The notes: generated by a model from the letters alone, not told the origin. A DNA stretch of 64,000 nucleotides from Marinifilum sp. N1E240 (GCF_009295825.1 NZ_WHKF01000001.1:585088-649087), one strand, 5' to 3'. Positions 1 through 9,566 are shown, counted from the first letter of the stretch. Numbers and translations are program-made.

Positions 1-209
1 TACTCTAAACTAGTGGACGGACCTTTAAAAGGGGAGGAATTTGTTACAAGATGCGGGGAAATGTGAAATGAGTTGGAGAAAATGCCTCCGGAGTGCGGGA
101 AATTACATCAAAGCACAGGAAAACCACTCACAAGTGACAGAAAGTCAGACAAAAGTGAGGGGAATTGCTAAAAAGCTGGGGGAACTGCTAAAAAGTGACA
201 GAAAGTCAT
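1..209. repeat. Gene-free purine-rich stretch with short direct repeats
   Basis: No ORF is supported here. A 16-base word, aagtgacagaaagtca, occurs twice (132-147 and 193-208). Between them a second motif, ggaa(t/c)tgctaaaaag, occurs at 161-175 and 181-195. The + strand is strongly G/A-rich, with further ggggaa-type words at about 30-110. This looks like a degenerate dispersed intergenic repeat rather than coding DNA. The left edge is cut by the window, so the full element is not visible. Confidence 0.5.
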
Positions 210-240
210 AAAAAAAGAGCATCACCAGTTGTGAAGCTCT
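210..240 (-). terminator. Probable terminator of bioB
   Basis: Read on the minus strand, an imperfect hairpin (agagc/gctct plus cac/gtg arms at 216-240) is followed by a run of seven U, about 57 bases beyond the bioB stop. Confidence 0.6.
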
Positions 241-297
241 ATATTTGTTTTTGATGTTCCCACTTTAGGTGAGGATACCAATAATGAGTAATTATTT

Positions 298-1272
298 TTA
301 TTCTTCCAATGTTGTTAGTTCGTGATAACGAGTAGGAACCATTCCAATGGTATCCAATAAATGCTGATCTTCGTTAATGGTCATGTTTTCTACCGTTAGT
401 AGTTTGTCACCAAAGAAAATTGAGTTAGCACCGGCAAGGAAACAAAGCGCCTGACCTTCCTGACTGTAGTGAGTTCTACCGGCAGCAAAGGCAATTACCG
501 TTTTAGGCATTAGGATACGAGCTGTTGCAACTGCACGAACCATTTCAAAAATGCCAATGGTTTCTTTCCCGTAAAATGGAGTTCCTTCAACCGGAACCAA
601 AGAATTCAGAGGAACATTGTAAGGGTGAACTTCCTGGTTCGATAGGGTACGAAGCATTTCAATTCTGTCTTCGTCGGTTTCACCCATTCCTAAAATTCCA
701 CCTGAGCAATAAGAAATACCAGCTTCTTGTAAATTGGCAAGAGTCTCTAAACGATCGGCATAAGTTCTGGTTGTGGTAATGTTAGGATAATGACGCTCCG
801 AAGTGTCGATATTGTGATTTACGGCAGTAATTCCCAAATCAGCCAATTTCTTCGCTTTGTCTTTGTTGATCATTCCCATGGTACAACATACCTCCAATCC
901 CATTTTCTTAACTTCTGTAATCATTTCAGCCATTTCGTCGAAACGATCGTCACGATTTCCATCTCTACCAGCCGAGCTCAAACAAACACGTTTTACACCG
1001 TTTTCTTTTGCGAATCGGGCTTCTTCCAAAACCTTTTCCAAACTTAATTTTTCTGGTTTAACATGAGTGTTGTAACGAGCCGATTGTGCACAATACTTAC
1101 AATCTTGAGAACACGCTCCGGTACGAACCGAAATTAATGTGTTCATGTTCATTTTTGTAGAATCATGATATTGGCGATGCAGATTAGCTGCACGATTTAC
1201 TAAATCTAAAAGTGGAAGGTCATAAATTTCTTTAACTTCTTCGTAGGTCCAGTTGTTTCTAATGTCAGTCAT
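298..1272 (-). CDS. bioB: Biotin synthase (radical SAM)
   Basis: Biotin synthase inserts sulfur into dethiobiotin, the last step of biotin synthesis, in the cytoplasm. The radical-SAM cluster motif CSQDCKYC supplies Cys54, Cys58 and Cys61. Further along are the family signatures YNTHVKPEKL, the NHNIDTS strand and SYCSGGILGMGE. At 324 residues the protein has the normal family length and looks intact. The next gene upstream on the same strand ends 12 bases before this start, so the two are probably cotranscribed. No other biotin gene is in the window, so the rest of the pathway must lie elsewhere. Confidence 0.97.
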   Translation of the reverse strand: MTDIRNNWTYEEVKEIYDLPLLDLVNRAANLHRQYHDSTKMNMNTLISVRTGACSQDCKYCAQSARYNTHVKPEKLSLEKVLEEARFAKENGVKRVCLSSAGRDGNRDDRFDEMAEMITEVKKMGLEVCCTMGMINKDKAKKLADLGITAVNHNIDTSERHYPNITTTRTYADRLETLANLQEAGISYCSGGILGMGETDEDRIEMLRTLSNQEVHPYNVPLNSLVPVEGTPFYGKETIGIFEMVRAVATARILMPKTVIAFAAGRTHYSQEGQALCFLAGANSIFFGDKLLTVENMTINEDQHLLDTIGMVPTRYHELTTLEE

Positions 1273-1284
1273 AATAGAGGTTCT

Positions 1285-1644
1285 TTAATTTTTTAATTTA
1301 CGGGAATAAAAATGTGCCGAAAGAACCTTGCTAACTTTTTTAGAGGATGCTATTCGACCAATTGTACTATTGCTTGTGTTTTGCACAACAAGCATTTGAA
1401 TGAATTCTGCACTGAGTGCTTCCAATTCATCCGTTTCATTTTTCTCCCGTCCGTTTTCAGGTAAAAAGCAAAATCCGGAAAAACCGCATTCTTTCGATGG
1501 AACCAGTAGATTGTAACTGGTGTTCATGTTGGAAATTTTAATCTCTTGATTCATGCTGGCAAATGCCGCATACGATTTCCTGCTCCATCGTCTGAATACC
1601 TGTAAATCCGACCTTTGATTACCGATGTTTGATACAGACGTCAT
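1285..1644 (-). CDS. Small conserved-looking protein upstream of bioB
   Basis: This 119-residue ORF has no signal peptide or membrane segment. Its N-terminal half carries a basic, aromatic stretch (FRRWSRKSYAAFASMNQEIKI, about residues 17-37). From memory this resembles short Bacteroidota ORFs found ahead of cofactor or vitamin genes, but I cannot name a family. It ends 12 bases before bioB, which suggests an operon and perhaps a role as a translated leader or small regulatory protein. It could also be a chance ORF; the spacing and the motif argue against that. Confidence 0.5.
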   Translation of the reverse strand: MTSVSNIGNQRSDLQVFRRWSRKSYAAFASMNQEIKISNMNTSYNLLVPSKECGFSGFCFLPENGREKNETDELEALSAEFIQMLVVQNTSNSTIGRIASSKKVSKVLSAHFYSRKLKN

Positions 1645-2029
1645 AAATTCTTTTTTTTATTGAAGATAGTAAGATAATGATTCTTGCTAATTCGGAGTCA
1701 AAAGTATTATTTTTTTTCTTTTTGGATATGATTATACAACATATAGATCGCGATGATGAAGGAGTGTTATATTGCAGGGTGCCAAATATTATCAAAGGTG
1801 TTCAATGTGTTCTCATCATTAGTTTAGAACACTGTCGTGATTTTTTATTTGGGGATAATTCCCTATTGGATGTTTAATTAAAACATCTAATTTTAGCCTT
1901 CCAATTCACACTTTGTGATGTCAAAATCTTCTAAATACTCTCTTTTTTTCTGATTAAGAAATCATTTTAATCAGGTTACAGTTTGTATGAAAAGAGAAAT
2001 TGTTTTGCAACCTATTTTAAATTAGAAAA
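1645..2029. promoter_or_regulatory. Divergent intergenic region with inverted repeat
   Basis: This 385-base AT-rich gap separates the bioB unit from the phosphatase lipoprotein. The clearest structure is the inverted repeat ctgattaa (1950-1957) and ttaatcag (1967-1974), 8-base arms with a 9-base spacer, about 56 bases before the lipoprotein start. It could be an operator or a leader hairpin. A 66-codon open frame at 1677-1877 has no protein-like features and is not called. Confidence 0.35.
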
Positions 2030-3406
2030 ATGAGATACCTGAGTTTACTACTATTATTAGCGATAAGTTTATCGGCATGTAATTTACAAAGCCCCAATAA
2101 AAGCGAAATAGATAAACAGGGATTACTGGGTAAAGCAATTCAAGAAAGAGATAGAGATTTAGCCAATGGTTTAATTGAAAAGGGAGGTTCTGTGAATTTA
2201 GCAGATTCGTTAGGAATAACGCCTTTACATTGGGCTGCCAGAAGAGCAATGAAACAGGTCGCTTATACATTAATACAAAATGGAGCAGAGGTTAATACCG
2301 TTGACAGTTTTGGTTTTACAGCATTCGATTATGCAAGAAAAACGAACAGTAAGGAACTGGTTCGAATACTTTTGGAAAATGGAGCGTCTGCGTTTTGTAA
2401 TGAGGAAAACGATATTTTCGATGGACCGTTTGTAGATTTAAGACCGGAAGGTAGATATGCATACTATCTTAAAAATAATCCTACCAAAAAAAGTGTATTT
2501 CTGGAGGGGAAATATCTTGCTGATACTTGTTCAACTTTTACAAGTTGGTTAGGAAAACAAGAGGTTTATCCATTAATTAAACCTGAAATACCTGCATGGA
2601 AAACTAATACTAAAGAGCCAATTGTTGTTTTAGGTGACGTGCATGGAGAATTCGACCGTTTGATTAATACACTGCGAGAACAAAATGTAATTGATACAGA
2701 AAATAAATGGAGTTTTGGTAAAGGGCATCTTGTTTTTGTTGGCGATATATTCGATAGAGGAGCTAAAGTAACAGAGATTCTTTGGTTCATATATCGATTG
2801 GAGCACGAAGCTAAAAAAGCTGGTGGAAACCTGCATTTTGTCTTTGGAAATCATGAGTTAATGATTTTAAACAATGATAATCGTTACATTAATGATAGGT
2901 ATAAGAGTTTGTGTAAGCCATTAGGATTGGAATACGCTTCCTTATTTCATTCCAATTCGGTATTAGGAGAGTGGTTAAGAACCCGAAATTCCATTGTCCA
3001 AATTAATGATTATCTGTTTGTGCATGGAGGAATATCAGAAGATCTTTTAGATAATGATCATACTGCTGATAAAGTAAATCACACAACTCGTCAGTATTTG
3101 ACTGGTGGAATTAATGCTGATAATATGGAAGATTGTAAAGAAATTTTCTCTTCTACAGGTCCATTTTGGTATAGAGGCTATTTTATGGAACGATCAAAAT
3201 ACGACAAGATTAGTAAGGAAGGTGTTGATCGTATTTTAGAAAAGCTAAATGTTAAGACCATTGTGGTTGGACATACCGAAGTAGATCAGATATCTGAATT
3301 CTTTAGTGGGAAAATTATTGATGTGAACATTCCAATGCGAGATGGAGATTTGCCATTGCAGGCACTTTTAATTCAGGATGGAGAAATAGTAATAACGGGA
3401 AATTAA
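2030..3406 (+). CDS. Ankyrin-repeat / PPP-type metallophosphatase lipoprotein
   Basis: The start has a lipoprotein signal, with lipobox LSAC and Cys17. About three ankyrin repeats follow (residues 30-125; TPLHWAA and LIQNGAEVNTVDSFGFTAFDYA are diagnostic). A calcineurin-like phosphoesterase domain then runs to the C-terminus with all metal motifs: GDVHG (202-206), GDIFDRG (238-244), GNHE (273-276) and a late VVGHTEV. The core resembles the bacterial Shewanella-like PPP phosphatases, which act on phosphoserine, phosphothreonine or phosphotyrosine. Lipidation places it in the periplasm or outer membrane, an unusual place for a protein phosphatase. The ankyrin part may select a partner. The substrate is unknown; the gene stands alone. 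Confidence 0.88.
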   Translation: MRYLSLLLLLAISLSACNLQSPNKSEIDKQGLLGKAIQERDRDLANGLIEKGGSVNLADSLGITPLHWAARRAMKQVAYTLIQNGAEVNTVDSFGFTAFDYARKTNSKELVRILLENGASAFCNEENDIFDGPFVDLRPEGRYAYYLKNNPTKKSVFLEGKYLADTCSTFTSWLGKQEVYPLIKPEIPAWKTNTKEPIVVLGDVHGEFDRLINTLREQNVIDTENKWSFGKGHLVFVGDIFDRGAKVTEILWFIYRLEHEAKKAGGNLHFVFGNHELMILNNDNRYINDRYKSLCKPLGLEYASLFHSNSVLGEWLRTRNSIVQINDYLFVHGGISEDLLDNDHTADKVNHTTRQYLTGGINADNMEDCKEIFSSTGPFWYRGYFMERSKYDKISKEGVDRILEKLNVKTIVVGHTEVDQISEFFSGKIIDVNIPMRDGDLPLQALLIQDGEIVITGN

Positions 3407-3448
3407 AATCAATAGTTGACAAGCAATTTGATTAGAAATATATAGAAT

Positions 3449-3486
3449 GAAAAGAGTGATAGTGTGTAATCTATCACTCTTTTTTA
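3449..3486. terminator. Bidirectional terminator between convergent genes
   Basis: A 14-base-pair stem (gaaaagagtgatag against ctatcactcttttt) with an 8-base loop lies between the phosphatase stop and the Plug gene stop. A-tract and T-tract flanks let it work in both directions. Confidence 0.85.
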
Positions 3487-3490
3487 TTTG

Positions 3491-4780
3491 TTAAAAGTTT
3501 TTAGTAGAATTCAGTGTTTTCACGCCAATCAGCATGTCGTAATTTAGGGCGATATCGTGATAATATACATAAATCACATAATCATTCTCAGTTTCCCAGT
3601 GATTGCCTTCGATATAACCGGTATCTGGAATTTTACTGCCATGTTCAACCAATGCATATTGATAGTTGTAATATCCCTGTTTAAGGAAAATTGTAGCTAA
3701 ATAAGAACCGGAATCAAAATCGTAATGCATCTTGTTTCGTTCGTTGCATTGCCAGTTGTTAAAATTTCCATGAACGTAAAGGTCCCCGTGCTTCAATTCA
3801 TTATCGAATGGAAGTTGAAATGTAATGTATGCATAATCGGCTTCGGTGGCAGGCTCATCTCTTTCCTGTACTTCAACCAAATAGTTTCCATTTATATCCT
3901 GATCGAAAATGTATTGCTTAAAATGGCGATTATTTCCAGGCGAGGTTATAACATGAGTTGTATCGTCTTTTGTTGTAATTTCTCTAATAAAACGGGTTTG
4001 ATATCTAAAACTTTTAAGGTCGAAATGGCGAAATTCATTGCCTCCCGGAAATACATTTTCCGATTCGTAATCGAAAACCAATTCGTTTTTACGGATAAAA
4101 ATCGGTTTTAAAACTTTTTCGGTTCCATCAATTCGTCTGTTTTGTGTTAAAACCACATGCAAATCAAGATGAGGATTGTCAATCGAAAAACTTGGGTGAT
4201 GAATGCTAAAATCTACTTCCTGATGTGTTTCACGTTTATCTATCGCTATAGGATGCTTAATTTCTCCAGTGATTTCTACCTTTTTATCAATTATCTTGAA
4301 CCGTTGTCTAATCACTACTTTTTCAGGATCGTAGTCTTCGTATACTTCAATAACATAGTTGCCCGATAGTTTTAGTTGGATATCATCATTAGGGATTTTT
4401 AGTTGATAATGTACGTAATTGATATTGGTATTGAATGAATGTTCGTAATCTGTGATCTGATTTTCGGTAAATCCATCGATATAATCAAACTCACTTAATC
4501 CGGAAGAGTACCAATTTTTGTCACAATGGACGATTCTGTAAGAGTAATCCTGAATATTTTCTTTAATTTCATCAAAAGAAAAAAGGATTTGATTGTCTCC
4601 TTTTAGCTCAATTACTGCTTCGGCAAGCTCCCATCCTAAAGGATAAGCTTGAACAGTATAAATACTCTTTTTCTTTATTTGATTGGTGTAAATGAATTCA
4701 TTATCGTATTCGGAAGCAAATAAAGAAGATGATATTATGGTTAAATATAATATTGTTGATATAAGGAAAATATTACGCAT
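3491..4780 (-). CDS. Type IX secretion system Plug protein (DUF5103)
   Basis: The 429-residue protein has a signal peptide (about 1-22) followed by all-beta domains typical of the family first named DUF5103. Diagnostic parts are YTVQAYPLGWELAEAVIEL near residue 40, YRIVHCDKNWYSSGLSEFDYIDG near 80 and a C-terminal carbohydrate-module-like domain (GDLYVHGNFNNWQ). In the Flavobacterium T9SS the Plug protein closes the periplasmic side of the SprA outer-membrane translocon when no substrate is passing. The length is normal and the gene intact. It is a single gene, divergent from nqrA, with no other translocon gene beside it. Confidence 0.85.
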   Translation of the reverse strand: MRNIFLISTILYLTIISSSLFASEYDNEFIYTNQIKKKSIYTVQAYPLGWELAEAVIELKGDNQILFSFDEIKENIQDYSYRIVHCDKNWYSSGLSEFDYIDGFTENQITDYEHSFNTNINYVHYQLKIPNDDIQLKLSGNYVIEVYEDYDPEKVVIRQRFKIIDKKVEITGEIKHPIAIDKRETHQEVDFSIHHPSFSIDNPHLDLHVVLTQNRRIDGTEKVLKPIFIRKNELVFDYESENVFPGGNEFRHFDLKSFRYQTRFIREITTKDDTTHVITSPGNNRHFKQYIFDQDINGNYLVEVQERDEPATEADYAYITFQLPFDNELKHGDLYVHGNFNNWQCNERNKMHYDFDSGSYLATIFLKQGYYNYQYALVEHGSKIPDTGYIEGNHWETENDYVIYVYYHDIALNYDMLIGVKTLNSTKNF

Positions 4781-4924
4781 ATTGATATGTATATATATTG
4801 GTTAAAAATAAACTAAAAACTAAGAAATTAAGAAATTGCTTTATATATTTGTGTTCGAAAAAATTACATGTATTATAGAACATTTAAACAAACGTTTTAA
4901 AACACATGTACTTACTGCACTATA

Positions 4925-4955
4925 TTATGAATTAGTGTTTAATTTAGTAATTTTG
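4925..4955 (+). promoter_or_regulatory. Candidate promoter of nqrABCDEF
   Basis: A perfect Bacteroidota -7 box TAnnTTTG (taattttg, 4948-4955) lies 31 bases before nqrA. The -33 position holds only a weak match (ttatg at 4925). Confidence 0.45.
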
Positions 4956-4985
4956 TCGCAAATTAATAAAATCAAATAGTTTAAC

Positions 4986-6341
4986 ATGTCTGAAGTTAAA
5001 AAGATCAAAAAAGGCTTAGATATTAAGCTGATAGGAAAGGCTGAAAAAGTACTTGAAAAAGCTGATCGTTCTGAGACATACGCAATTAAACCTACCGATT
5101 TCCCCGGATTAACACCAAAATTAAAAGTTAAGGTTGATGCTGAAGTAAAGGCTGGAAGTCCTTTATTCTTCGATAAGTATTGCCCTGAAGTTAATTTTGC
5201 TTCGCCGGTGAGTGGTAAGGTAATAGCCGTAAACAGAGGAGAACGAAGAAAGATTTTAGAAGTAGTAATTCAAGCCGACGCAGAAATCCAGTACGAAGAG
5301 TTTAAAAAAGCTGATCCGAATGGTCTTTCTCGCGAAGAGATTAAAGAAGAATTGTTAAAAAGTGGTTTGTGGTCATTCGTGCGTCAGCGTCCTTACGACG
5401 TTATCGCGAATCCATCAGATACACCAAAGGCAATTTTTATCTCGGCTTTCGATACTGCACCATTGGCTGCTGATGTCGATTTCCTATTAGAGGGAGAAGC
5501 GGAAGCTTTCCAGGCTGGTATCGATGCACTTGCAAAACTAACCGATGGTAAGGTTCATTTGAATATTAATCCAAACATGAATCAGGCTAAAGTATTTTCT
5601 GATGTGAAAAATGCTAGCGTGAATCAATTCTCAGGAGCTCATCCTGCAGGAAATGCTGGAGTTCAAATTCACCACCTTGATCCAATCAATAAAGGAGAAA
5701 TTGCTTGGGTGGTAAGTCCACAAGAAGTTGTTTTCATCGGTCGTTTGTTCAATAAAGGTATTTACGATGTGAGTCGTAAAGTAGCTCTTTGTGGTTCAGA
5801 AGTAAAAACCCCATGTTATTTCGAAATGATTTCGGGTGCTTCGGTTCGCAATGTATTGAAAGGAAAATTGAAAGATGATGAAAAGATCCGTGTAATCTCA
5901 GGTAATGTTCTTACAGGAACTCATATTTCGGAAGACAATTATTTAGGAGCATACGATTCTCAAATTACTGTAATTCCTGAAGGAGATCAATTTGAATTTT
6001 TGGGATGGGCTATGCCAGGATTGAAGAAATTTTCAATGTCGAAAACTTTCTTCTCATGGATGACTCCAAAGCGTGAGTACAGATTAGATGCTAACCTTAA
6101 TGGTGAGCACCGTGCTTATGTTGTAACTGGAGAATACGAGAAGGTTCTTCCAATGGATGTATTACCAGTACACTTAATCAAATCTATTTTGATTGAAGAT
6201 ATTGATCAAATGGAGCAACTAGGTATTTATGAAGTAGCTCCTGAAGATTTTGCTCTTTGCGAATTTGTTTGTACGTCGAAAATTAATGTACAAGATATCA
6301 TTCGTAAAGGAATTGATCTGATGATTAAGGAAATGAGCTAA
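4986..6341 (+). CDS. nqrA: Na+-translocating NADH:quinone reductase subunit A
   Basis: NqrA is the cytoplasmic, membrane-associated subunit of the sodium-pumping NADH:quinone oxidoreductase. It has no membrane spans, as expected. The N-terminal GLDIKLIGKAEK, the IKPTDFPGLTPKLKVKVD segment and the barrel-sandwich GSPLFFDKYCPEVNFASPVSG are hallmark sequences, and the 451-residue length is standard. It heads a tightly packed operon with nqrB 23 bases downstream. All six structural genes follow in the usual order, so the complex should be complete. Confidence 0.97.
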   Translation: MSEVKKIKKGLDIKLIGKAEKVLEKADRSETYAIKPTDFPGLTPKLKVKVDAEVKAGSPLFFDKYCPEVNFASPVSGKVIAVNRGERRKILEVVIQADAEIQYEEFKKADPNGLSREEIKEELLKSGLWSFVRQRPYDVIANPSDTPKAIFISAFDTAPLAADVDFLLEGEAEAFQAGIDALAKLTDGKVHLNINPNMNQAKVFSDVKNASVNQFSGAHPAGNAGVQIHHLDPINKGEIAWVVSPQEVVFIGRLFNKGIYDVSRKVALCGSEVKTPCYFEMISGASVRNVLKGKLKDDEKIRVISGNVLTGTHISEDNYLGAYDSQITVIPEGDQFEFLGWAMPGLKKFSMSKTFFSWMTPKREYRLDANLNGEHRAYVVTGEYEKVLPMDVLPVHLIKSILIEDIDQMEQLGIYEVAPEDFALCEFVCTSKINVQDIIRKGIDLMIKEMS

Positions 6342-6364
6342 GAAAAAACGGATAATATTATATA

Positions 6365-7555
6365 ATGAAAGCACTAAGAAAATTTCTTGATAAAAAGAAA
6401 CCTTTATTTGAAAAAGGAGGGAAATATGCGAAGTTGCAGTCTACTTTCGAGGCTTTTGAAACTTTCCTATATGTTCCTGATATCACGTCAAAAACGGGTA
6501 CTCATGTAAAGGACGCTATCGATTTGAAGCGTACTATGTCAGTAGTTGTTTTGGCATTGATACCATCTTTGTTGTTCGGTATGTACAACATTGGATATCA
6601 GCACTTCCTTTCGACTGGAGAATTGGCTTCAGCTGGATTGGTTGAGTTGTTTGTATATGGTTTAATTAAAGTATTACCAATTGTTGTAGTCTCATACGTA
6701 GTTGGTTTGGGAATTGAATTTGCTTTTGCTCAGGCAAGAGGACACCAGGTTAACGAGGGTTTCCTTGTTTCGGGTATGTTAATTCCTTTGGTTATGCCTA
6801 TTGATGCACCACTTTGGATGGTTGCAGTTTCTACTGCATTTGCAGTTGTTATTGGTAAAGAAGTATTCGGTGGAACCGGAATGAACATTTGGAACCCTGC
6901 TTTGGTTGCTCGTGCATTCTTCTTCTTTGCTTATCCATCGAAAATGTCTGGTGATGCGGTTTGGATTGCAGAGAAAGCAGATAGTTTTTCGGGAGCAACT
7001 CCATTGGCACATGCTGCTTCTTTGGCAGATTTTAAAGGAGGAACAGATGCTGCTACCTCAATCATTGAACAACATTTAAGCAATTCATGGGATATGTTTG
7101 TTGGATTAATCCCTGGATCGATTGGTGAAACTTCTACAATTGCGATTCTTATTGGAGCAGTTATTTTAATTGCCTCAGGAATTGGAAGCTGGAGAATCAT
7201 GTTGTCAGTATTTGCTGGAGGTTTCGTAATGGGAACGATCTTTAATTTAATCGGATCTAATGCTTATATGACTGATATACCTGCCTATCAACACTTAATT
7301 ATGGGAGGATTTGCATTTGGTGCGGTATTTATGGCTACCGATCCTGTTTCAGCAACTCAAACAGCTCGAGGAAAATACATTTACGGATTTTTAATAGGTC
7401 TATTGGCTGTATTAATTCGAGTGGTGAATGCAGGTTTCCCTGAAGCTATGATGTTGGCTATACTTTTTATGAACACATTCGCTCCATTGATCGACCACTA
7501 TGTTGTTCAAGGCAACATTAAGAGAAGATTGAAACGTGTTAAGGTAAATGCTTAA
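6365..7555 (+). CDS. nqrB: Na+-NQR subunit B (FMN-carrying membrane subunit)
   Basis: NqrB is a polytopic inner-membrane subunit that carries covalent FMN and riboflavin and forms much of the Na+ path. The flavinylation motif Dxx(s/t)gAT is present as DSFSGAT, with Thr212 as the FMN attachment residue. About ten hydrophobic segments are visible, with conserved GKEVFGGTGMNIWNPAL and FMATDPVSATQT signatures. The length of 396 residues is normal. ApbE, encoded just after the operon, is the enzyme that attaches FMN at this site. Confidence 0.97.
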   Translation: MKALRKFLDKKKPLFEKGGKYAKLQSTFEAFETFLYVPDITSKTGTHVKDAIDLKRTMSVVVLALIPSLLFGMYNIGYQHFLSTGELASAGLVELFVYGLIKVLPIVVVSYVVGLGIEFAFAQARGHQVNEGFLVSGMLIPLVMPIDAPLWMVAVSTAFAVVIGKEVFGGTGMNIWNPALVARAFFFFAYPSKMSGDAVWIAEKADSFSGATPLAHAASLADFKGGTDAATSIIEQHLSNSWDMFVGLIPGSIGETSTIAILIGAVILIASGIGSWRIMLSVFAGGFVMGTIFNLIGSNAYMTDIPAYQHLIMGGFAFGAVFMATDPVSATQTARGKYIYGFLIGLLAVLIRVVNAGFPEAMMLAILFMNTFAPLIDHYVVQGNIKRRLKRVKVNA

Positions 7556-7574
7556 TTAAAAAAAACGTTTAAAA

Positions 7575-8279
7575 ATGAATACTCAAAGCAATACATATAC
7601 ATTTCTTTATGCTGCCATTATGGTAGTTGTAGTTGCGGCTGTGCTTTCTTTTACATCATTGTCATTGAAGCCACGCCAAAACATGAATAAAGAAATTGAG
7701 AAAAAGCAAAACATTCTTAAGGCTGTGAATGTTGCTTCGACTCCGGCAAATGCGGTTGAGCTTTACGACAAATACATTGTGAAAGCTTTAATTGTAAATG
7801 TTGAGGGTGAAACTACATCAAACGATAAGTCTGAAACTTTTAAAGTGGATTTGAAAAAGGAAAATAAGAAAGATCTTGCTGTAAGAAAACTTCCTGTTTT
7901 TGTTTTTAATAAAGAAGGAGTTGGCGAAAAATTAATTATTCCTGTTCGAGGTAAAGGTATGTGGGGTCCTATTTGGGGTTTCATCTCTATGGAATCGGAT
8001 CGTAAAACCATTTTTGGTGCTACTTTCGATCACCAAGGAGAAACACCAGGTTTGGGTGCTGAAATTGCAAATGCAGAATTTCTTGCTCCATTCACCGGAA
8101 AACAGATTTTTGATCAAGCTGGCGTGTTTACTTCACTAAAATTGGTGAAAGGAACAGCTTCTACTAATCCACATGCATTTGATGCTGTATCAGGTGGTAC
8201 TGTTACTTCAAAAGGTTTAGAAGCTATGCTTCAGGATAACCTAAGTAGTTATGAAAAGTTTTTAAAATCTTCAAAATAA
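7575..8279 (+). CDS. nqrC: Na+-NQR subunit C (FMN-carrying)
   Basis: NqrC has one N-terminal membrane span (about 10-28) and a periplasmic FMN-binding domain that relays electrons to NqrB. The flavinylation motif reads DAVSGGTVTS, so Thr209 should carry FMN; position -1 is Gly where the general consensus has Ala. The family segments RGKGMWGPIWGFISM and DHQGETPGLGAEI are present. It starts 19 bases after nqrB and ends 7 bases before nqrD. Length (234) is within the family range. Confidence 0.96.
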   Translation: MNTQSNTYTFLYAAIMVVVVAAVLSFTSLSLKPRQNMNKEIEKKQNILKAVNVASTPANAVELYDKYIVKALIVNVEGETTSNDKSETFKVDLKKENKKDLAVRKLPVFVFNKEGVGEKLIIPVRGKGMWGPIWGFISMESDRKTIFGATFDHQGETPGLGAEIANAEFLAPFTGKQIFDQAGVFTSLKLVKGTASTNPHAFDAVSGGTVTSKGLEAMLQDNLSSYEKFLKSSK

Positions 8280-8286
8280 GCAAAAG

Positions 8287-8931
8287 ATGAGCGATAAAGA
8301 ACCATTATTCTCAGCTAAGAATCGAAAATTGCTTACCAATCCGATTGGTACAGACAACCCGATTACCATTCAGGTATTGGGTATCTGTTCGGCCTTAGCT
8401 GTAACAGCAAAATTGGAGCCAGCGGTTGTCTTAACAATTTCTGTTATGGCCGTTTTGGCACTTGCTAATGTTATAGTTTCACTACTTAGAAATACTATCC
8501 CTTCACGAATTCGTATCATTGTTCAACTTGTAATTGTTGCAGCATTGGTAATTCTTGTAGATCAAATTCTTAAAGCATTTGCTTATGAGGTAAGTAAACA
8601 GCTTTCGGTATTTGTCGGTTTGATTATTACCAACTGTATTATCATGGGACGTTTAGAGGCTTTTGCTCTTGGAAACAAACCATGGCCAGCTTTTCTTGAT
8701 GGAATTGGAAATGCTGCTGGATACGGTATCATTCTTGTGATCGTAGCTTTTTTCCGTGAATTATTAGGATCTGGAACCCTTTATGGATATAAGGTAATTC
8801 CTGATGCTGTTTATGCAATGGGATACGAGAACAACGGGTTAATGATTCTACCTCCAATGGCTTTGGTAACTGTAGGTATTATTATCTGGGTTCAAAGATC
8901 AAGAGATAAATCTTTAATTGAGTCGAACTAG
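8287..8931 (+). CDS. nqrD: Na+-NQR subunit D
   Basis: NqrD is a six-span inner-membrane subunit related to RnfE/RsxE. With NqrE it holds an iron-sulfur centre between conserved membrane cysteines. Here these are the Cys in [12 protein letters not shown] near residue 34 and the Cys in [15 protein letters not shown] near 117. The inverted-repeat membrane topology and 214-residue length match the family. Close spacing on both sides shows it is cotranscribed with nqrC and nqrE. Confidence 0.96.
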   Translation: MSDKEPLFSAKNRKLLTNPIGTDNPITIQVLGICSALAVTAKLEPAVVLTISVMAVLALANVIVSLLRNTIPSRIRIIVQLVIVAALVILVDQILKAFAYEVSKQLSVFVGLIITNCIIMGRLEAFALGNKPWPAFLDGIGNAAGYGIILVIVAFFRELLGSGTLYGYKVIPDAVYAMGYENNGLMILPPMALVTVGIIIWVQRSRDKSLIESN

Positions 8932-8948
8932 TAAAGAAAAATCGAAAC

Positions 8949-9566
8949 ATGGAAAATCTGATTAATATATTTATCAAGTCGATTTTTATCGACAACATGG
9001 TGTTCGCATTCTTCTTTGGAATGTGTTCATATCTTGCAGTTTCTAAAACTGTAAAAACTTCTATGGGACTTGGTTTGGCAGTTATTTTTGTATTGGGTAT
9101 TACAGTACCTATGAATTACATGCTAAACAAATACATATTGGCTGAAGGAGCTCTTGTATGGCTTGATCCTTCAATGGCAGATGTTGACTTAAGCTTCTTA
9201 AGTTTCATCATGTTTATTGCGGTTATTGCCTCAATGGTACAATTGGTTGAAATGATTGTTGAGAAATTTGCTCCGGCACTTTACTCATCTCTAGGTATTT
9301 TCTTACCTCTTATTGCTGTAAACTGTGCAATTTTGGGTGGATCTCTTTTCATGCAAGAAAGAGACTATTCAACTTTGGCTGAAGCGACTTCATTTGGTCT
9401 TGGATCAGGTATTGGTTGGTTACTTGCAATTGTTGGTATTGCAGCTATTCGCGAGAAAATTCGTTACTCTAACATTCCTGCTCCTCTAAGAGGTCTTGGA
9501 ATTACATTTATTGTAACCGGATTAATGGGAATTGCTTTTATGAGTTTTATGGGAATTAAACTATAA
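8949..9566 (+). CDS. nqrE: Na+-NQR subunit E
   Basis: NqrE is the six-span partner of NqrD, related to RnfA/RsxA. The two conserved cysteine segments are [14 protein letters not shown] near residue 26 and [14 protein letters not shown] near 120. The start at 8949 follows the nqrD stop by 17 bases. Length (205) and hydrophobic pattern are as expected for an intact subunit. Confidence 0.96.
   Translation: MENLINIFIKSIFIDNMVFAFFFGMCSYLAVSKTVKTSMGLGLAVIFVLGITVPMNYMLNKYILAEGALVWLDPSMADVDLSFLSFIMFIAVIASMVQLVEMIVEKFAPALYSSLGIFLPLIAVNCAILGGSLFMQERDYSTLAEATSFGLGSGIGWLLAIVGIAAIREKIRYSNIPAPLRGLGITFIVTGLMGIAFMSFMGIKL

Noticed and set aside
1677-1877. 66-codon open frame between bioB unit and phosphatase gene
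   Set aside because: Poly-T derived Phe run, no recognisable domain, sits in the promoter region of two divergent genes.
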